Positions 11,298 to 19,943 of a DNA stretch of 64,000 nucleotides are shown here, piece after piece (positions within the stretch are counted from its first letter, which is position 1; the number at the start of each line of letters is the position of its first letter). The DNA comes from WHSW01 sp963846165 (lineage in GTDB: Bacteria; Actinomycetota; Thermoleophilia; Solirubrobacterales; 70-9): positions 310,001 through 374,000 of the forward strand of contig CAWJUU010000007.1 in assembly GCA_963846165.1 (NCBI GenBank). Reading direction: 5' to 3'. The notes beneath the pieces are model-generated. The model was not told the DNA's origin. It saw nothing but the letters and a program-made list of their open reading frames with translations, and made no database searches. Made by a program: the position numbers and the translations under genes.

Positions 11298-12521
11298 TCA
11301 AACGAACTCTTCCTCGATCACCCGGATCGCGCGCGGCGCGGCGCGCAGGAAATCGAGCTTGGCGATCTCGCCGAGCGCGGCGTAGAAGGCGCGCTCGGGC
11401 GATACGTGGAGGATCATCACCAGCCGCGCATCGTCGCCGAGGCCGCGCTGGACGACGCTCTGGACCGAGATCTCGTTGCGGCCGAACACATCGGCGATCT
11501 GCGCCAGCACGCCCGGGCGGTCGGCTACCTCGAGGTGAAGGTAGAACGACGAGGCGACGTCGGTGATCACGGCCAGCTCTCGGCGGACCTGGTGCACGGG
11601 TGCCTCGCCGGCCAGGATCGAGACCACGTCGCCGAGGACCGCAGTCGCCGTCTCGGTCCCGCCAGCGCCCGGGCCCGACATCGTGATCTCGGTGATCGCG
11701 GGCGCCTCGACCATGACCGCATTGAACGGCCCTTCGATCGGGGCGAGCGGATGGCCGCGGTAGAGGAAGCAGGGGAAGACCCGCACGCTGATCCCGCCAT
11801 CGACGAGCTCGGCCACGCCGAGCAGCTTCAGCGACAGGCCGAGCTCCTTCGCGTAGGCGAGATCGTCGAGCTGGATCTCGGTGATCCCCTCGTAGGTGAC
11901 GTCCGCAAGCTCGACCGGGGTGTGGAAGGCGAGCCGGGCGAGGATCGCCATCTTCGCCGCCGCGTCGGCGCCGCCGACGTCGTCGCTCGGGTCGGCCTCG
12001 GCATAGCCGAGCTGCTGCGCCCTCGCGAGCACATCGGCGTAGGCCGCGCCGCCTTTCGCCATCTCGGAGAGGATGAAGTTGGTCGTCCCGTTGACGATCC
12101 CGAACACCCTCGTGATCTCGGTCGCGGCGAGGCTCTCCTGGATCACCCTGATCACCGGCACCACTCCGGCGACCGCGGCCTCGAAGCGGAGTTGAACCCC
12201 GGCCTGGCGCGCGGCCTCGAACAGCTCCTCGCCGTGCTGGGCGACGAGCTGCTTGTTCGCGGTGACCACATGACGGCCCGCGCCGAGCGCCCGGAGGACG
12301 TGGTCGCGCGCTGGGTCGGTCCCTCCCATCAACTCGACGACGATCTCGCTCCGTTCGAGGATCTCGTCGAAGTCGCCCTCCGAGCGCCGCAGCACACCGG
12401 CGATCTCGGGCCGTCGGCCGGCGGCCGCCTCGATCGCGTCAGCGCGTTCGGCGACCATCTCGGCAAAGGCGCCGCCGACGGTCCCCCGCCCCAACAGGCC
12501 GATCCGCGCCACCTCACTCAT
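11298..12521 (-). CDS. hom: homoserine dehydrogenase
   Basis: 407 residues. It reduces aspartate semialdehyde to homoserine. The NAD(P) loop (IGLLGRGTVGG) is at the N-terminus, the catalytic domain (GIVNGTTNFILSEM and SDDVGGADAAAK) is central, and a C-terminal ACT domain (SSFYLHLEVADRPGVLAQIA) allows allosteric threonine feedback. The ATG at 12521 is chosen because the protein begins with the Rossmann strand. It overlaps lysA by 8 bases, arguing for translational coupling. Confidence 0.96.
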   Translation of the reverse strand: MSEVARIGLLGRGTVGGAFAEMVAERADAIEAAAGRRPEIAGVLRRSEGDFDEILERSEIVVELMGGTDPARDHVLRALGAGRHVVTANKQLVAQHGEELFEAARQAGVQLRFEAAVAGVVPVIRVIQESLAATEITRVFGIVNGTTNFILSEMAKGGAAYADVLARAQQLGYAEADPSDDVGGADAAAKMAILARLAFHTPVELADVTYEGITEIQLDDLAYAKELGLSLKLLGVAELVDGGISVRVFPCFLYRGHPLAPIEGPFNAVMVEAPAITEITMSGPGAGGTETATAVLGDVVSILAGEAPVHQVRRELAVITDVASSFYLHLEVADRPGVLAQIADVFGRNEISVQSVVQRGLGDDARLVMILHVSPERAFYAALGEIAKLDFLRAAPRAIRVIEEEFV

Positions 12522-13860
12522 CGCGGGCCACCAGGTCGTCCGGGGTCTCGCGGCGAACGACGACGCGCGCGTCGCCGCGCGAGCAGAAGACCACGGGCGG
12601 GCGCGGAACGCCGTTGTAGTTGTTCGCCATCGCATAGCCGTAGGCGCCGGTGGCCGGGGTCACGAGGACATCACCGGACCGCGGCGCGGCGAGCAGCGCG
12701 TCGCGGATCAGCACGTCGCCCGACTCGCAGTGCATGCCGGCGACCGTCACCGTGGTCTCGGGTGGCTCGGCGGCGCGGTCGGCGACGATCGCCTCGTAGC
12801 GCGAGCCGTAGAGCATCGGCCGCATGTTGTCGGACATCCCACCATCGACGGCGACGTAAGTCCGCACGCCCGGGATCTCCTTCACCGTGCCGATCGTGTA
12901 GGCGGTGATTCCGGCGTTGCCCACCAGCGAGCGACCCGGCTCGACCAGGATCCGGGGCACCGGGTCGAACACGCGACGAACCCCGTCCACCTTGACCGCG
13001 ACGTAGTCCTCGATCGAGGGCGGCTCGTCCGCGGCCGTGTAGGCGATCCCGAGGCCGCCGCCGACGTTGAGCAGCCGGCAGTCGTCGCTCCAGAGGCCGG
13101 CGAGGGCCTCGATCGCCCGCATGTAGGGCTCGAGCTCGAAGATCTGCGACCCGATGTGTGCATGGAGCCCGACCAGCCGCAGGTTCGCCGTGCCGCGCAC
13201 CGCCTCGACCGCACCCGCCGCGAGCCCGTCCTCGAGGCCGAAGCCGAACTTGGAGTCGAGCTGGCCTGTCTGGATGTAGGAGTGGGTGTCGGCCTTGATC
13301 CCCGGCGTCACGCGGATCAGCACATCCTGGGTGTGCCCGGCCTGCGCGCAGATCGCGTCGAGGCGCTCGATCTCGGCGAACGAGTCACAGATCACGTGGC
13401 CGACCCCGGCGGCGACCGCCGCGCGGAGCTCGCCCTCGGTCTTGTTGTTGCCGTGCAGGTGGATGCGGTTTCCGCCGAAGCCCGCGAGCAGGGCCATGTG
13501 GAGCTCGCCGCCCGAAGCGACGTCCACCGAGAGGCCCTCCTGCTCGCAGATCCGGTAAGCGGCGGTGAACGGGGCGGCCTTGCTCGCGTAGAGGACCTCG
13601 AAGTCGTCGGTGCGGTCACCGAACGCAGAGAGATACGACCGCGCGCGGGTGCGAATGTCGTCCTCGGCGTAGATGTAGGCAGGGCTGCCGAACTCGCGCA
13701 CGAGCTCGACCACGTCGCAGCCACCGACCTCGAGCCGGCCGTCGTCGTTGACCCGGCTCCCGATCGGATAGACCGCCGATCCCTCGACCGGGTTCGCCGG
13801 TCGGTCGCGTGCACTTGTGGCGCCGCTCGCACTCATCAGGGCGAGGGATTCTGACGGCAC
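12514..13860 (-). CDS. lysA: diaminopimelate decarboxylase
   Basis: 448 residues, fold-III PLP decarboxylase catalysing the last step of lysine synthesis (meso-DAP to lysine). PLP Lys94 is in LYASKAAPF. Also visible are HIGSQIF, the phosphate-binding GGGLGIAY, the active-site EPGRSLVG, and the substrate-binding HCESGD. The first 25 residues (MPSESLALMSASGATS) are poorly conserved, so a later start such as the second Met is possible. It is the first gene of lysA-hom-thrC and is divergent from the hydrolase at 13901, with only 40 bases between. Confidence 0.96.
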   Translation of the reverse strand: MPSESLALMSASGATSARDRPANPVEGSAVYPIGSRVNDDGRLEVGGCDVVELVREFGSPAYIYAEDDIRTRARSYLSAFGDRTDDFEVLYASKAAPFTAAYRICEQEGLSVDVASGGELHMALLAGFGGNRIHLHGNNKTEGELRAAVAAGVGHVICDSFAEIERLDAICAQAGHTQDVLIRVTPGIKADTHSYIQTGQLDSKFGFGLEDGLAAGAVEAVRGTANLRLVGLHAHIGSQIFELEPYMRAIEALAGLWSDDCRLLNVGGGLGIAYTAADEPPSIEDYVAVKVDGVRRVFDPVPRILVEPGRSLVGNAGITAYTIGTVKEIPGVRTYVAVDGGMSDNMRPMLYGSRYEAIVADRAAEPPETTVTVAGMHCESGDVLIRDALLAAPRSGDVLVTPATGAYGYAMANNYNGVPRPPVVFCSRGDARVVVRRETPDDLVARDE

Positions 13861-13900
13861 GGCGCCTCAGGCCGCCTGCGCCACTACGGTCCGCAAGCAC

Positions 13901-14644
13901 ATGAGCAGGCGCTGGCTACCGGGCCCGAAGCCGCCGAGTGCGAGCGGTGAGCACGAGGGACGGCCGTATCTGATCTGGCTGCCCGACTCCCCTCCGCCCT
14001 GGCCCGGGATGGTGATCGTTCACGGGGCCGGCTCGCAGAAGGCAAACCACGGCGACTTCGGCCGCGTCTGCGCCGCCGCGGGCTGGGCCGCGCTGGCCTA
14101 CGACCAGCGTGGTCATGGCGAGGCTTCCGATGAGATGTCGCCGCGGGCGGTAGCCGACCTCGCCCTGATGGCTCGCTTCCTCGGCGCCCAGGACGGCGTC
14201 GATCCCGAGCGGATCTGCGTGCGCGGGTCGAGTCTCGGCGGCTTCATCTGCATCCACGGCGCCGCGGGCTCGGACGCAATCGCCGGCGTGATCGCGATCT
14301 GCCCCGCCGGTGAGCAGCAGCTGCTGCGCGGCCTGCGCGCCGGGACGCTGGAGATGCGAGCCGGCGCCGAGGCCCGGGCCGACCTCGAGGACTGGCTCTC
14401 CGAGCACGACCTGCGCGAGGCCGTCGAGCTGATCGGAGCCAGGCCGCTGCTGCTGATCCATGCGCGCGGCGACGAGCGGATCCCGAGCGAGTGGTCGGAG
14501 GAGCTGTTCGAACACGCCGCCGAGCCCCGCAAGCTGATCCTGCTGCCCGGCGGCCACCACCGCTCGGCGCAGCACGACGCTGAGCTGCAGGGCATCGCCC
14601 TGCGCTGGCTCGGGCGCAACCTTTCGCCCCGAGCCGACCGCTAG
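13901..14644 (+). CDS. alpha/beta hydrolase
   Basis: 247 residues of the dienelactone hydrolase/prolyl-oligopeptidase-like fold. The oxyanion strand is MVIVHGAGSQKAN, and the nucleophile elbow is GSSLGG (Ser of G-x-S-x-G). The acid is probably the Asp in LIHARGDERIP, and the His lies in LPGGHHRSAQHD. The substrate is not evident. The ATG at 13901 (MSRRWLPGPK) is preferred to the upstream ATG at 13817, which would reach back into lysA. Confidence 0.85.
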   Translation: MSRRWLPGPKPPSASGEHEGRPYLIWLPDSPPPWPGMVIVHGAGSQKANHGDFGRVCAAAGWAALAYDQRGHGEASDEMSPRAVADLALMARFLGAQDGVDPERICVRGSSLGGFICIHGAAGSDAIAGVIAICPAGEQQLLRGLRAGTLEMRAGAEARADLEDWLSEHDLREAVELIGARPLLLIHARGDERIPSEWSEELFEHAAEPRKLILLPGGHHRSAQHDAELQGIALRWLGRNLSPRADR

Positions 14645-14650
14645 GTCGGT

Positions 14651-15370
14651 CTAGGGAAGCAGACCGCCGGTGGCGCCGTTGACAGCGCCCGTGGCGCCGT
14701 TGACGGCCCCGTCAACGGCGCCGTTGACGGCGCCGGTCGCGCCGTTGGTGGCGCCGTTGACCTGGTTACCCAGATTGGGATTGCCGAGCGCGCCGCCGAC
14801 CTCGTTGATCGCGTCCTCGGCCGGCGCGGTGAGATCGCCGGGGATGTCCGGGAGCGGCAGGTCGCCGACGACGTCGCCGGCCGTATTGCCGACGTTGTCG
14901 ACGGCGCCGCCCAGCGTGCCGGAGGCCTGCGACCCGCCAGGGGCAGTCGTGCCGGGGGCAGTCGTGCCAGGGGCGGTCGTGCCGGGGACGCTGGTACCGG
15001 GCGTCTTCGAGGTCGTAGTTCCCCCGGCCCCGACGCCCGAGCCACTTCCGGGGCCGCCCGGTCCGGCGGTCGTGCCGGGAGCCGGAGCCACCGCGGTCGC
15101 CGCGGCGGGATTCGCTGCGACCGCGCCGGGAGCTGCGGCGAGTGCTGCGGCCGCCGACGCCGGCGCGCTCGAGTCGGCGACGACGACCGCACTCGAGGCG
15201 TCGTCACCGCCGCCGATCGGAAGCCCGTTAAAGGCCACATAGGCGGCCAGTGACCCGAAGATGACGACGGCGCCGACGACCAGCGCAGTCGTCGCCGTGC
15301 CTCCGGCGAGGTATGCACGCAGATTGAACTGGCTGCGAGTCCGAGGTTCTGTCTCCGCGACGGTGCTCAT
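14651..15370 (-). CDS. single-pass membrane protein with low-complexity Ala/Gly/Pro/Thr tail
   Basis: 239 residues. One membrane helix (GTATTALVVGAVVIFGSLAAYVAF, residues about 24-47) follows a short cytoplasmic N-terminus. The exposed part is low complexity: repeated PGTTA units near residues 125-145, then NGATGAVNGAVDGA units at the C-terminus. The matching DNA is a run of alternating GGCGCCGTTGACGGCG palindromes. It could act as a wall-spanning spacer. I recognise no named family. Confidence 0.6.
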   Translation of the reverse strand: MSTVAETEPRTRSQFNLRAYLAGGTATTALVVGAVVIFGSLAAYVAFNGLPIGGGDDASSAVVVADSSAPASAAAALAAAPGAVAANPAAATAVAPAPGTTAGPGGPGSGSGVGAGGTTTSKTPGTSVPGTTAPGTTAPGTTAPGGSQASGTLGGAVDNVGNTAGDVVGDLPLPDIPGDLTAPAEDAINEVGGALGNPNLGNQVNGATNGATGAVNGAVDGAVNGATGAVNGATGGLLP

Positions 15371-15484
15371 CCATCTCCCGTGAGGTCAACACGCTTTTCG
15401 CCGACATTGGGCGGTACGGCCTGCGTATCGGCCCTAAGGGTACCCCGTTAGGACCAACGGCAACCCCACGGCCGTTTGCTCGAG

Positions 15485-16666
15485 CTAGAGGTAGCCGAGC
15501 GGGTCGACCGCGGCGCCGTTGATGCGGATCTCGAAGTGCAGGTGGTCGCCGAAGCAGCTTCCGGTGCAGCCGACGTAGCCGATCACCTCGCCCTGCGAGA
15601 CGCTCTCGCCGGTCCCCACCGCGTAGCTCGACTGGTGCGCGTAGCACGACGAGAGCCCGCCGCCGTGGTCGATGCAGGTGTAGTTGCCGTAACCGCTCGT
15701 CGGCGCGGCGAGGATCACGTTGCCGGCCTGCGCGGCGCGGATCGGGGTCCCGGCCGGAACCGCGATGTCGATCCCCTCGTGGATCCTGCCCCAGCGGGGG
15801 CCGTAGGGCGAGGTCACGGGGCCGTTGACCGGCCAGATCCAGCCCGAGCTACCATCCTGGATCGGGCCGGCCGGGAGCGGCGTGGTGCTCGTCGACGACG
15901 CGGCCTGGATCTGAGCCTGGATCTGGCCCTGGATGTCGCCGATGTCGCCCTCGAGCCTGTGGATGTCGGTTTGGACCTGATCGAGCGCCGCCGCCTTCTG
16001 GTCGCGGACCGCGGCGAGTTCGGCCTCGCGCTCCTCGAGCTGCATCCTGGTGCGCTCGAGCTCCGCCTTCTTGGCCGCGATCTCGTCGCGCGCCGCCTCG
16101 ATCCGCTCGACCGTGTCGCGGCTGGTGTTGCGCAGCACCCGCACGCGGCCGACGATGTCGGCGTCCTGTTCCTCGATCCGCCGCAGGTACTCGTAGCGCG
16201 AGACGAGGTCGTCGAAGCCGTCGGATTCGAGCAGCACCGTGAGCAGGTCGGGACGGTCGGAGCGGTAGATCGCCACCAAACGGTTGCGGAGCTCGTTGAG
16301 CGAGCCGCGAAGCTCTTGCTTGAGCTCGTCGAGGCGGTCCTTCTCACGGCGCAGTTCCGCCTTCACCTCGTCGAGCTCGGCCTGGACGATCGCCTCGCGG
16401 TTTCGCAGCACCGCGACCTCGCCGGCGAGCTGGTCGACCTGGTCGGAGTAGCGCGAGAGCTCGGTCGAGAGCACGCCCTCCTTGTCCTCGGCCTGATCGA
16501 GCTCGGACTGCTTGGCGCCGAGCTCGGTCTGCAGGTCCTGCGCCGCGGCGCCTCCGGAGAGCGAGAGCGTGAGTGCGAGCAGCAACGCGCCGGCAAGCGC
16601 GAGCGCGCCGATTCGGGGTCCGGCTGGGCGCGGGGTGCGCGAAGTTCGGTTGTCGCCGTTGCTCAT
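15485..16666 (-). CDS. M23 murein DD-endopeptidase with coiled coil (EnvC/NlpD-like)
   Basis: 393 residues from the ATG at 16666. A signal sequence (IGALALAGALLLALTLSLSG) leads into a long coiled coil (about residues 40-260, heptads of E/L/R), then a C-terminal LytM/M23 zinc peptidase. Zinc ligands are His and Asp in RIHEGIDIAVP and His in GDHLHFEI, and a further His lies in CYAHQSS. All are intact, so it should cut peptidoglycan crosslinks during division or daughter-cell separation. The leader carries a c-di-AMP riboswitch (16672-16820), tying its expression to wall and osmotic state. Confidence 0.92.
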   Translation of the reverse strand: MSNGDNRTSRTPRPAGPRIGALALAGALLLALTLSLSGGAAAQDLQTELGAKQSELDQAEDKEGVLSTELSRYSDQVDQLAGEVAVLRNREAIVQAELDEVKAELRREKDRLDELKQELRGSLNELRNRLVAIYRSDRPDLLTVLLESDGFDDLVSRYEYLRRIEEQDADIVGRVRVLRNTSRDTVERIEAARDEIAAKKAELERTRMQLEEREAELAAVRDQKAAALDQVQTDIHRLEGDIGDIQGQIQAQIQAASSTSTTPLPAGPIQDGSSGWIWPVNGPVTSPYGPRWGRIHEGIDIAVPAGTPIRAAQAGNVILAAPTSGYGNYTCIDHGGGLSSCYAHQSSYAVGTGESVSQGEVIGYVGCTGSCFGDHLHFEIRINGAAVDPLGYL

Positions 16667-16671
16667 CTGCG

Positions 16672-16820
16672 GTTCGCCTACGGAGTTAGCTGACGGGCTC
16701 GCGCTGCTGATGAGCGCTAGGCGGTCGCGGGCCATCGGCCCAGGCCATTCGCCCCAATTGGACGGTGGGAGTTGGTTCCCCCGCTTCGCCCGGGTTCCTG
16801 CCGGGCGAACTCGGCGATTG
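16672..16820 (-). promoter_or_regulatory. ydaO-type c-di-AMP riboswitch
   Basis: The minus-strand leader of the M23 gene shows the ydaO core: a 5' ATCGCCGAG, then GGGGGAACCAA, then TTGGGGCGAAT, and a 3' CGTCAGCTAACTCCGTAGGCGAA. The outer stem pairs CGCC with GGCG. In Actinobacteria this class typically controls wall-lytic enzymes and is usually an OFF switch when c-di-AMP is high. It ends five bases before the ATG. Confidence 0.9.
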
Positions 16821-16897
16821 CTCGCGCAGGGTACCAGCCAGGATGCCGATCCCCGCCGGGGGTCACCCCCGGGCGCAGCGCGCGTGCAAGCCGGGTT

Positions 16898-18241
16898 TCA
16901 GGCTGCGCTGGGCGCGGTCGAGGCGTCGGCGTCCGGCTCGCTCGCGTCGGCGTCGGGTTCGCTCGCCTCGGCGGCGATCGCCGCGCCCTCGAGCATCCGG
17001 TCCTGGTACTCGGCGACCTGCATCCGCGAGATCACCAAACGCTGGATCTCCGCAGTTCCCTCGAAGAGCTCGTAGATCTTGGCGTCACGGAACCACTTCT
17101 CGAGCGGGCACTGGGCGGTCGCCGCATAGGGGCCGACGAGGTCCATCAGCGTCCGCGTCACCCAGACCGCCACCTGGCCGGACTTGAGCTTCGACATCGA
17201 GCCCTGGCCGCCGGTGAGGGGAATGCCGTTGCGGCCCATCCAGGCGGCTCGCTGGACGAGCAGCCGCGCCGCCTCGATCTCGGTCGCGACCTGGGCCAGC
17301 ACCTGCTGGTTGGCCTGGCGCTCGAGCGGCGGGCGGCCGGCGGTCGAGCTCTCGTCGAGCGCCGATTCGAACGGGTCGGCGGCGATCGCGCCGTTGGCGA
17401 GGTAGGCGAGCGTCCACTCGTAGGCCGCCCGGGCGATCCCGAGCGCCGAGGCGCCGACCAGCGGCCGGGTGAGCTCGAAGGTCGCAAGCGCGTTCGAGGC
17501 ACGGCCCGAGGATTGCCCGCTGCGGGCGCGCTCGAGCTTTCGCTCCAGCTTCTCCATCCCCCCGAGCAGGTTCTCGAGCGGGATTCGGCAGTCCTCGAGC
17601 ACGACCTCGGCGGTGTGTGAGGCGCGGATCCCGATCTTCGTCTCCTTCTTGCCCTGGCTCAGGCCCGGTGTGTCCTTGGCGACCACGAACGACGCCTGGC
17701 CACGATGGCCAAGCTCGGGGTCGACGGTGGCGACGACGACGTGGACGTCGGCGATCCCGCCGTTGGTGATGAAGACCTTGGTCCCGTTGAGGACCCACTT
17801 GTCGCCGTCGCGCTTCGCGGTCGAGCGCATGCTGCGGACGTCCGAGCCGGCCTGCGCCTCGGTGACCGCGTAGGCACCGAGCTTGACCTCGTCGCCGACG
17901 CCGAAGCACTCGGGCACCCAGCGCCCGATCTGCTCGGGAGTGCCCGAGGCGGCGATCCCGGCCGCGGCGAGACCCGATCCCGAGATCGCGAGCGCGATCC
18001 CGGCACAACCCCAGTGCAGCTCCTCGGCGCCGATCACGCCCAGCATCCCGTCGGGGTCCGAGCCGAGGCGCTGCAGATGCTCAAGCCCGCTCAGGCCGTG
18101 CTCGCGCGCGGCCTTGAGCACCTCCCACGGCGTCGATTCCTCGGCGTCGTGCTGGCCCGCCACCGGGCGGATCACGTCGCGGGCGAAGCCGCGGCATTTG
18201 GCCTTGTAGTCGAGCTGCTCGTCGGTTAGTGCGAAATCCAT
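16898..18241 (-). CDS. acyl-CoA dehydrogenase
   Basis: 447 residues. The flavoenzyme oxidises acyl-CoA to enoyl-CoA, passing electrons to ETF. The signature YAVTEAQAGSDV (FAD/substrate loop) and the C-terminal KIYELFEGTAEIQRLVISR motif are present, the latter with the catalytic-base position Glu in LFEGTAE. A duplicated acidic tail (EPDADAS twice, then TAPSAA) follows the fold and is unusual. A 26-bp palindrome lies 33 bases upstream of its ATG and is a likely operator. Confidence 0.93.
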   Translation of the reverse strand: MDFALTDEQLDYKAKCRGFARDVIRPVAGQHDAEESTPWEVLKAAREHGLSGLEHLQRLGSDPDGMLGVIGAEELHWGCAGIALAISGSGLAAAGIAASGTPEQIGRWVPECFGVGDEVKLGAYAVTEAQAGSDVRSMRSTAKRDGDKWVLNGTKVFITNGGIADVHVVVATVDPELGHRGQASFVVAKDTPGLSQGKKETKIGIRASHTAEVVLEDCRIPLENLLGGMEKLERKLERARSGQSSGRASNALATFELTRPLVGASALGIARAAYEWTLAYLANGAIAADPFESALDESSTAGRPPLERQANQQVLAQVATEIEAARLLVQRAAWMGRNGIPLTGGQGSMSKLKSGQVAVWVTRTLMDLVGPYAATAQCPLEKWFRDAKIYELFEGTAEIQRLVISRMQVAEYQDRMLEGAAIAAEASEPDADASEPDADASTAPSAA

Positions 18242-18273
18242 TTGCCCCAGACCTCCTGGCCGCCTCCGATGGT

Positions 18274-18299
18274 ACCGATTGACTGGTCAGTCAATCGGT
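18274..18299. promoter_or_regulatory. 26-bp palindromic operator, TetR-like
   Basis: ACCGATTGACTG-GT-CAGTCAATCGGT has perfect 12-base arms. It lies 33 bases before the acyl-CoA dehydrogenase start and 68 bases before the divergent gene at 18367. The core TTGACT-N4-AGTCAA recurs upstream of the thiolase (27163-27178). Palindromes of this shape are typical of TetR-family repressors of fatty-acid genes. The regulator itself is not in this window. Confidence 0.75.
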
Positions 18300-18366
18300 C
18301 TCGGGAAGGATATACGGCGCGTCAGCGGCATGAGCCGCTCGGCGGTGCGACTAGCCTTGCGCGTCC

Positions 18367-19713
18367 GTGTTTCGAACCGTCCGCTACTTCCTCGCCGACG
18401 TCAAGCACTGGCTCTGGCAGCACAAGCTGGCGATCGCCGGGATCGTCGTCGTCGGCGCGGGCGCGGCGGTCGCTTACATCGTCACCGGCTCGGACTCCGA
18501 CTCCGAGCAGGACCTCGGCTCGGCGCCGGCGCCGGCGCCGAGCGTCGTGGTCCAGCAGGTGCCGCTGCCGGAGGAGACCGACGATCTCGGCTTCCCGGCC
18601 TTCGCGACCAAGAACACGACCCGGGTCGCGGGGCCCGACCCGGTCGCCAATGCAGCCGCGGTCGCGCTCGCCGTCGATCCGTCGACCGGCGGCGTCCCCG
18701 GGCCCGACGCGGTGACGCTGGTCGATGCCGACGACTGGCCCGCGGGGATCGCCGCGGCCTCGCTCGTCGCCGATCCGGTCGGCGCGCCGATCCTGGTCAC
18801 CGAAAGTGGTGAGGTGCCCGAGCTGACCGCGGGCGCGATCCGCTCTCTCCGTCCGCAGGGATCGGCGGCGACGGCCGGACGCCAGATCTTCGCCCTCGGC
18901 GCCGCAGCGAGCGCCGAGGGCTTCGAGACCCTGGAGGTCGAGGGAGCCACCCCCGCCGAGCTCGCAGCCGAGATCGACCGCCTGCGCGAACGCCTCGCCG
19001 GCAAGCCCGAGCACATCCTGTTGGTGAGCTCCGGCGAGCCGGCCCTGGCGATGCCGGCGGCGGCCTGGGCCGCCCGCTCGGGCGACCCTGTCCTGTTCGC
19101 GGGGCGAGACGGCGTCCCGAATCCGACCCGCGAGGCACTCGAGCGGCACGAGGACACTCCCGTGTACGTGCTCGGCCCCGAGTCGGCGATCTCGGACAAG
19201 GCGATGAACGAGGTCGACGAGCTGGCTCCCGGCGCCGAGCGGATCGGCTCCGAGGACCCGGTCGAGAACGCGATCGAGTTCGCCCGCTTTGCCAGCGGCA
19301 GCTTCGGGTGGAACATCAACGACCCGGGGCATGGGTTCGTGATCGCCAGCGCCGCTCGGCCGCTCGACGCCGGGGTCGCCGCGCCGCTTTCGGCGAGTGG
19401 CAGCTGGGGACCGCTTCTGGTCACCGACGACGGTCGCGCGGTTCCCGCCGCACTGCGCGGCTACCTGCTCGACCTCAAGCCGGGCTACGAGGACGACCCG
19501 ACCCGCGCCGTCTACAACCACGTCTGGCTGATCGGCGACACCTCGGCGCTCTCGGTGGAATTCCAGGCGCAGGTGGACGAGATCGCCGAGGTCGCCCCGG
19601 TAACGTCCGGCCCGGGCTCGACTTCGCTTGGACCCCCGCCGGGGACGCCCGAGTCGAGCCCGGACGAACCCCAGACCGACTCCAAGCCCAACAAGCCCAA
19701 AGACCAGAGATGA
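18367..19713 (+). CDS. membrane-anchored protein with cell-wall-binding repeat 2-like domain
   Basis: 448 residues from a GTG. One membrane helix (AIAGIVVVGAGAAVAYIV, residues 22-39) precedes an acidic linker and an exposed domain. The opening NTTRVAGPDPVANAAAVA and the later DADDWPAGIAAASLVADP and GAPILVTES patterns match cell-wall-binding repeat 2 modules. A second set follows (VLFAGRDGVPNPTREAL, VYVLGPESAIS). No enzyme motif is visible. The C-terminus is Pro/Ser rich. The stop overlaps the next gene (ATGA), so three genes at 18367-20728 form an operon. Confidence 0.72.
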   Translation: MFRTVRYFLADVKHWLWQHKLAIAGIVVVGAGAAVAYIVTGSDSDSEQDLGSAPAPAPSVVVQQVPLPEETDDLGFPAFATKNTTRVAGPDPVANAAAVALAVDPSTGGVPGPDAVTLVDADDWPAGIAAASLVADPVGAPILVTESGEVPELTAGAIRSLRPQGSAATAGRQIFALGAAASAEGFETLEVEGATPAELAAEIDRLRERLAGKPEHILLVSSGEPALAMPAAAWAARSGDPVLFAGRDGVPNPTREALERHEDTPVYVLGPESAISDKAMNEVDELAPGAERIGSEDPVENAIEFARFASGSFGWNINDPGHGFVIASAARPLDAGVAAPLSASGSWGPLLVTDDGRAVPAALRGYLLDLKPGYEDDPTRAVYNHVWLIGDTSALSVEFQAQVDEIAEVAPVTSGPGSTSLGPPPGTPESSPDEPQTDSKPNKPKDQR

Positions 19714-19943
19714 GCGAGAGCGAACGACCCGACCGGCTCTCAGGCCGCGAGATCACGGTCGAGGACGTGCGCGCGCTCGCCGGCCCATCGACTCCGCATT
19801 TCGCACTCCAGATCCGCAACCGGATCGCGCGCCTGATCGAACCGCTGCCCGCCGAGCACCCGGCCCGGCTCGAGGGCGAGCGCCAGATCAAGCGCATGAC
19901 CGAGCTCGCAAACCACTCCGGCGACCCGAGGAACGACGCGTGA
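19710..19943 (+). CDS. small conserved-looking hypothetical protein
   Basis: 77 residues (MSESERPDRLSGREITVEDV...). Predicted to be helical and charged, with no Cys and no membrane segment. I do not recognise a family. It is tightly coupled on both sides: ATGA overlap with the wall-binding protein and GTGA overlap with the methyltransferase. That coupling makes it a genuine gene despite its size. Confidence 0.7.
   Translation: MSESERPDRLSGREITVEDVRALAGPSTPHFALQIRNRIARLIEPLPAEHPARLEGERQIKRMTELANHSGDPRNDA

Noticed and set aside
14660..14780. Short regular repeats resembling a CRISPR array
   Set aside because: Units are about 15-20 bases without spacers and encode the Ala/Gly/Asn tail of a membrane protein. 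No cas genes are present.
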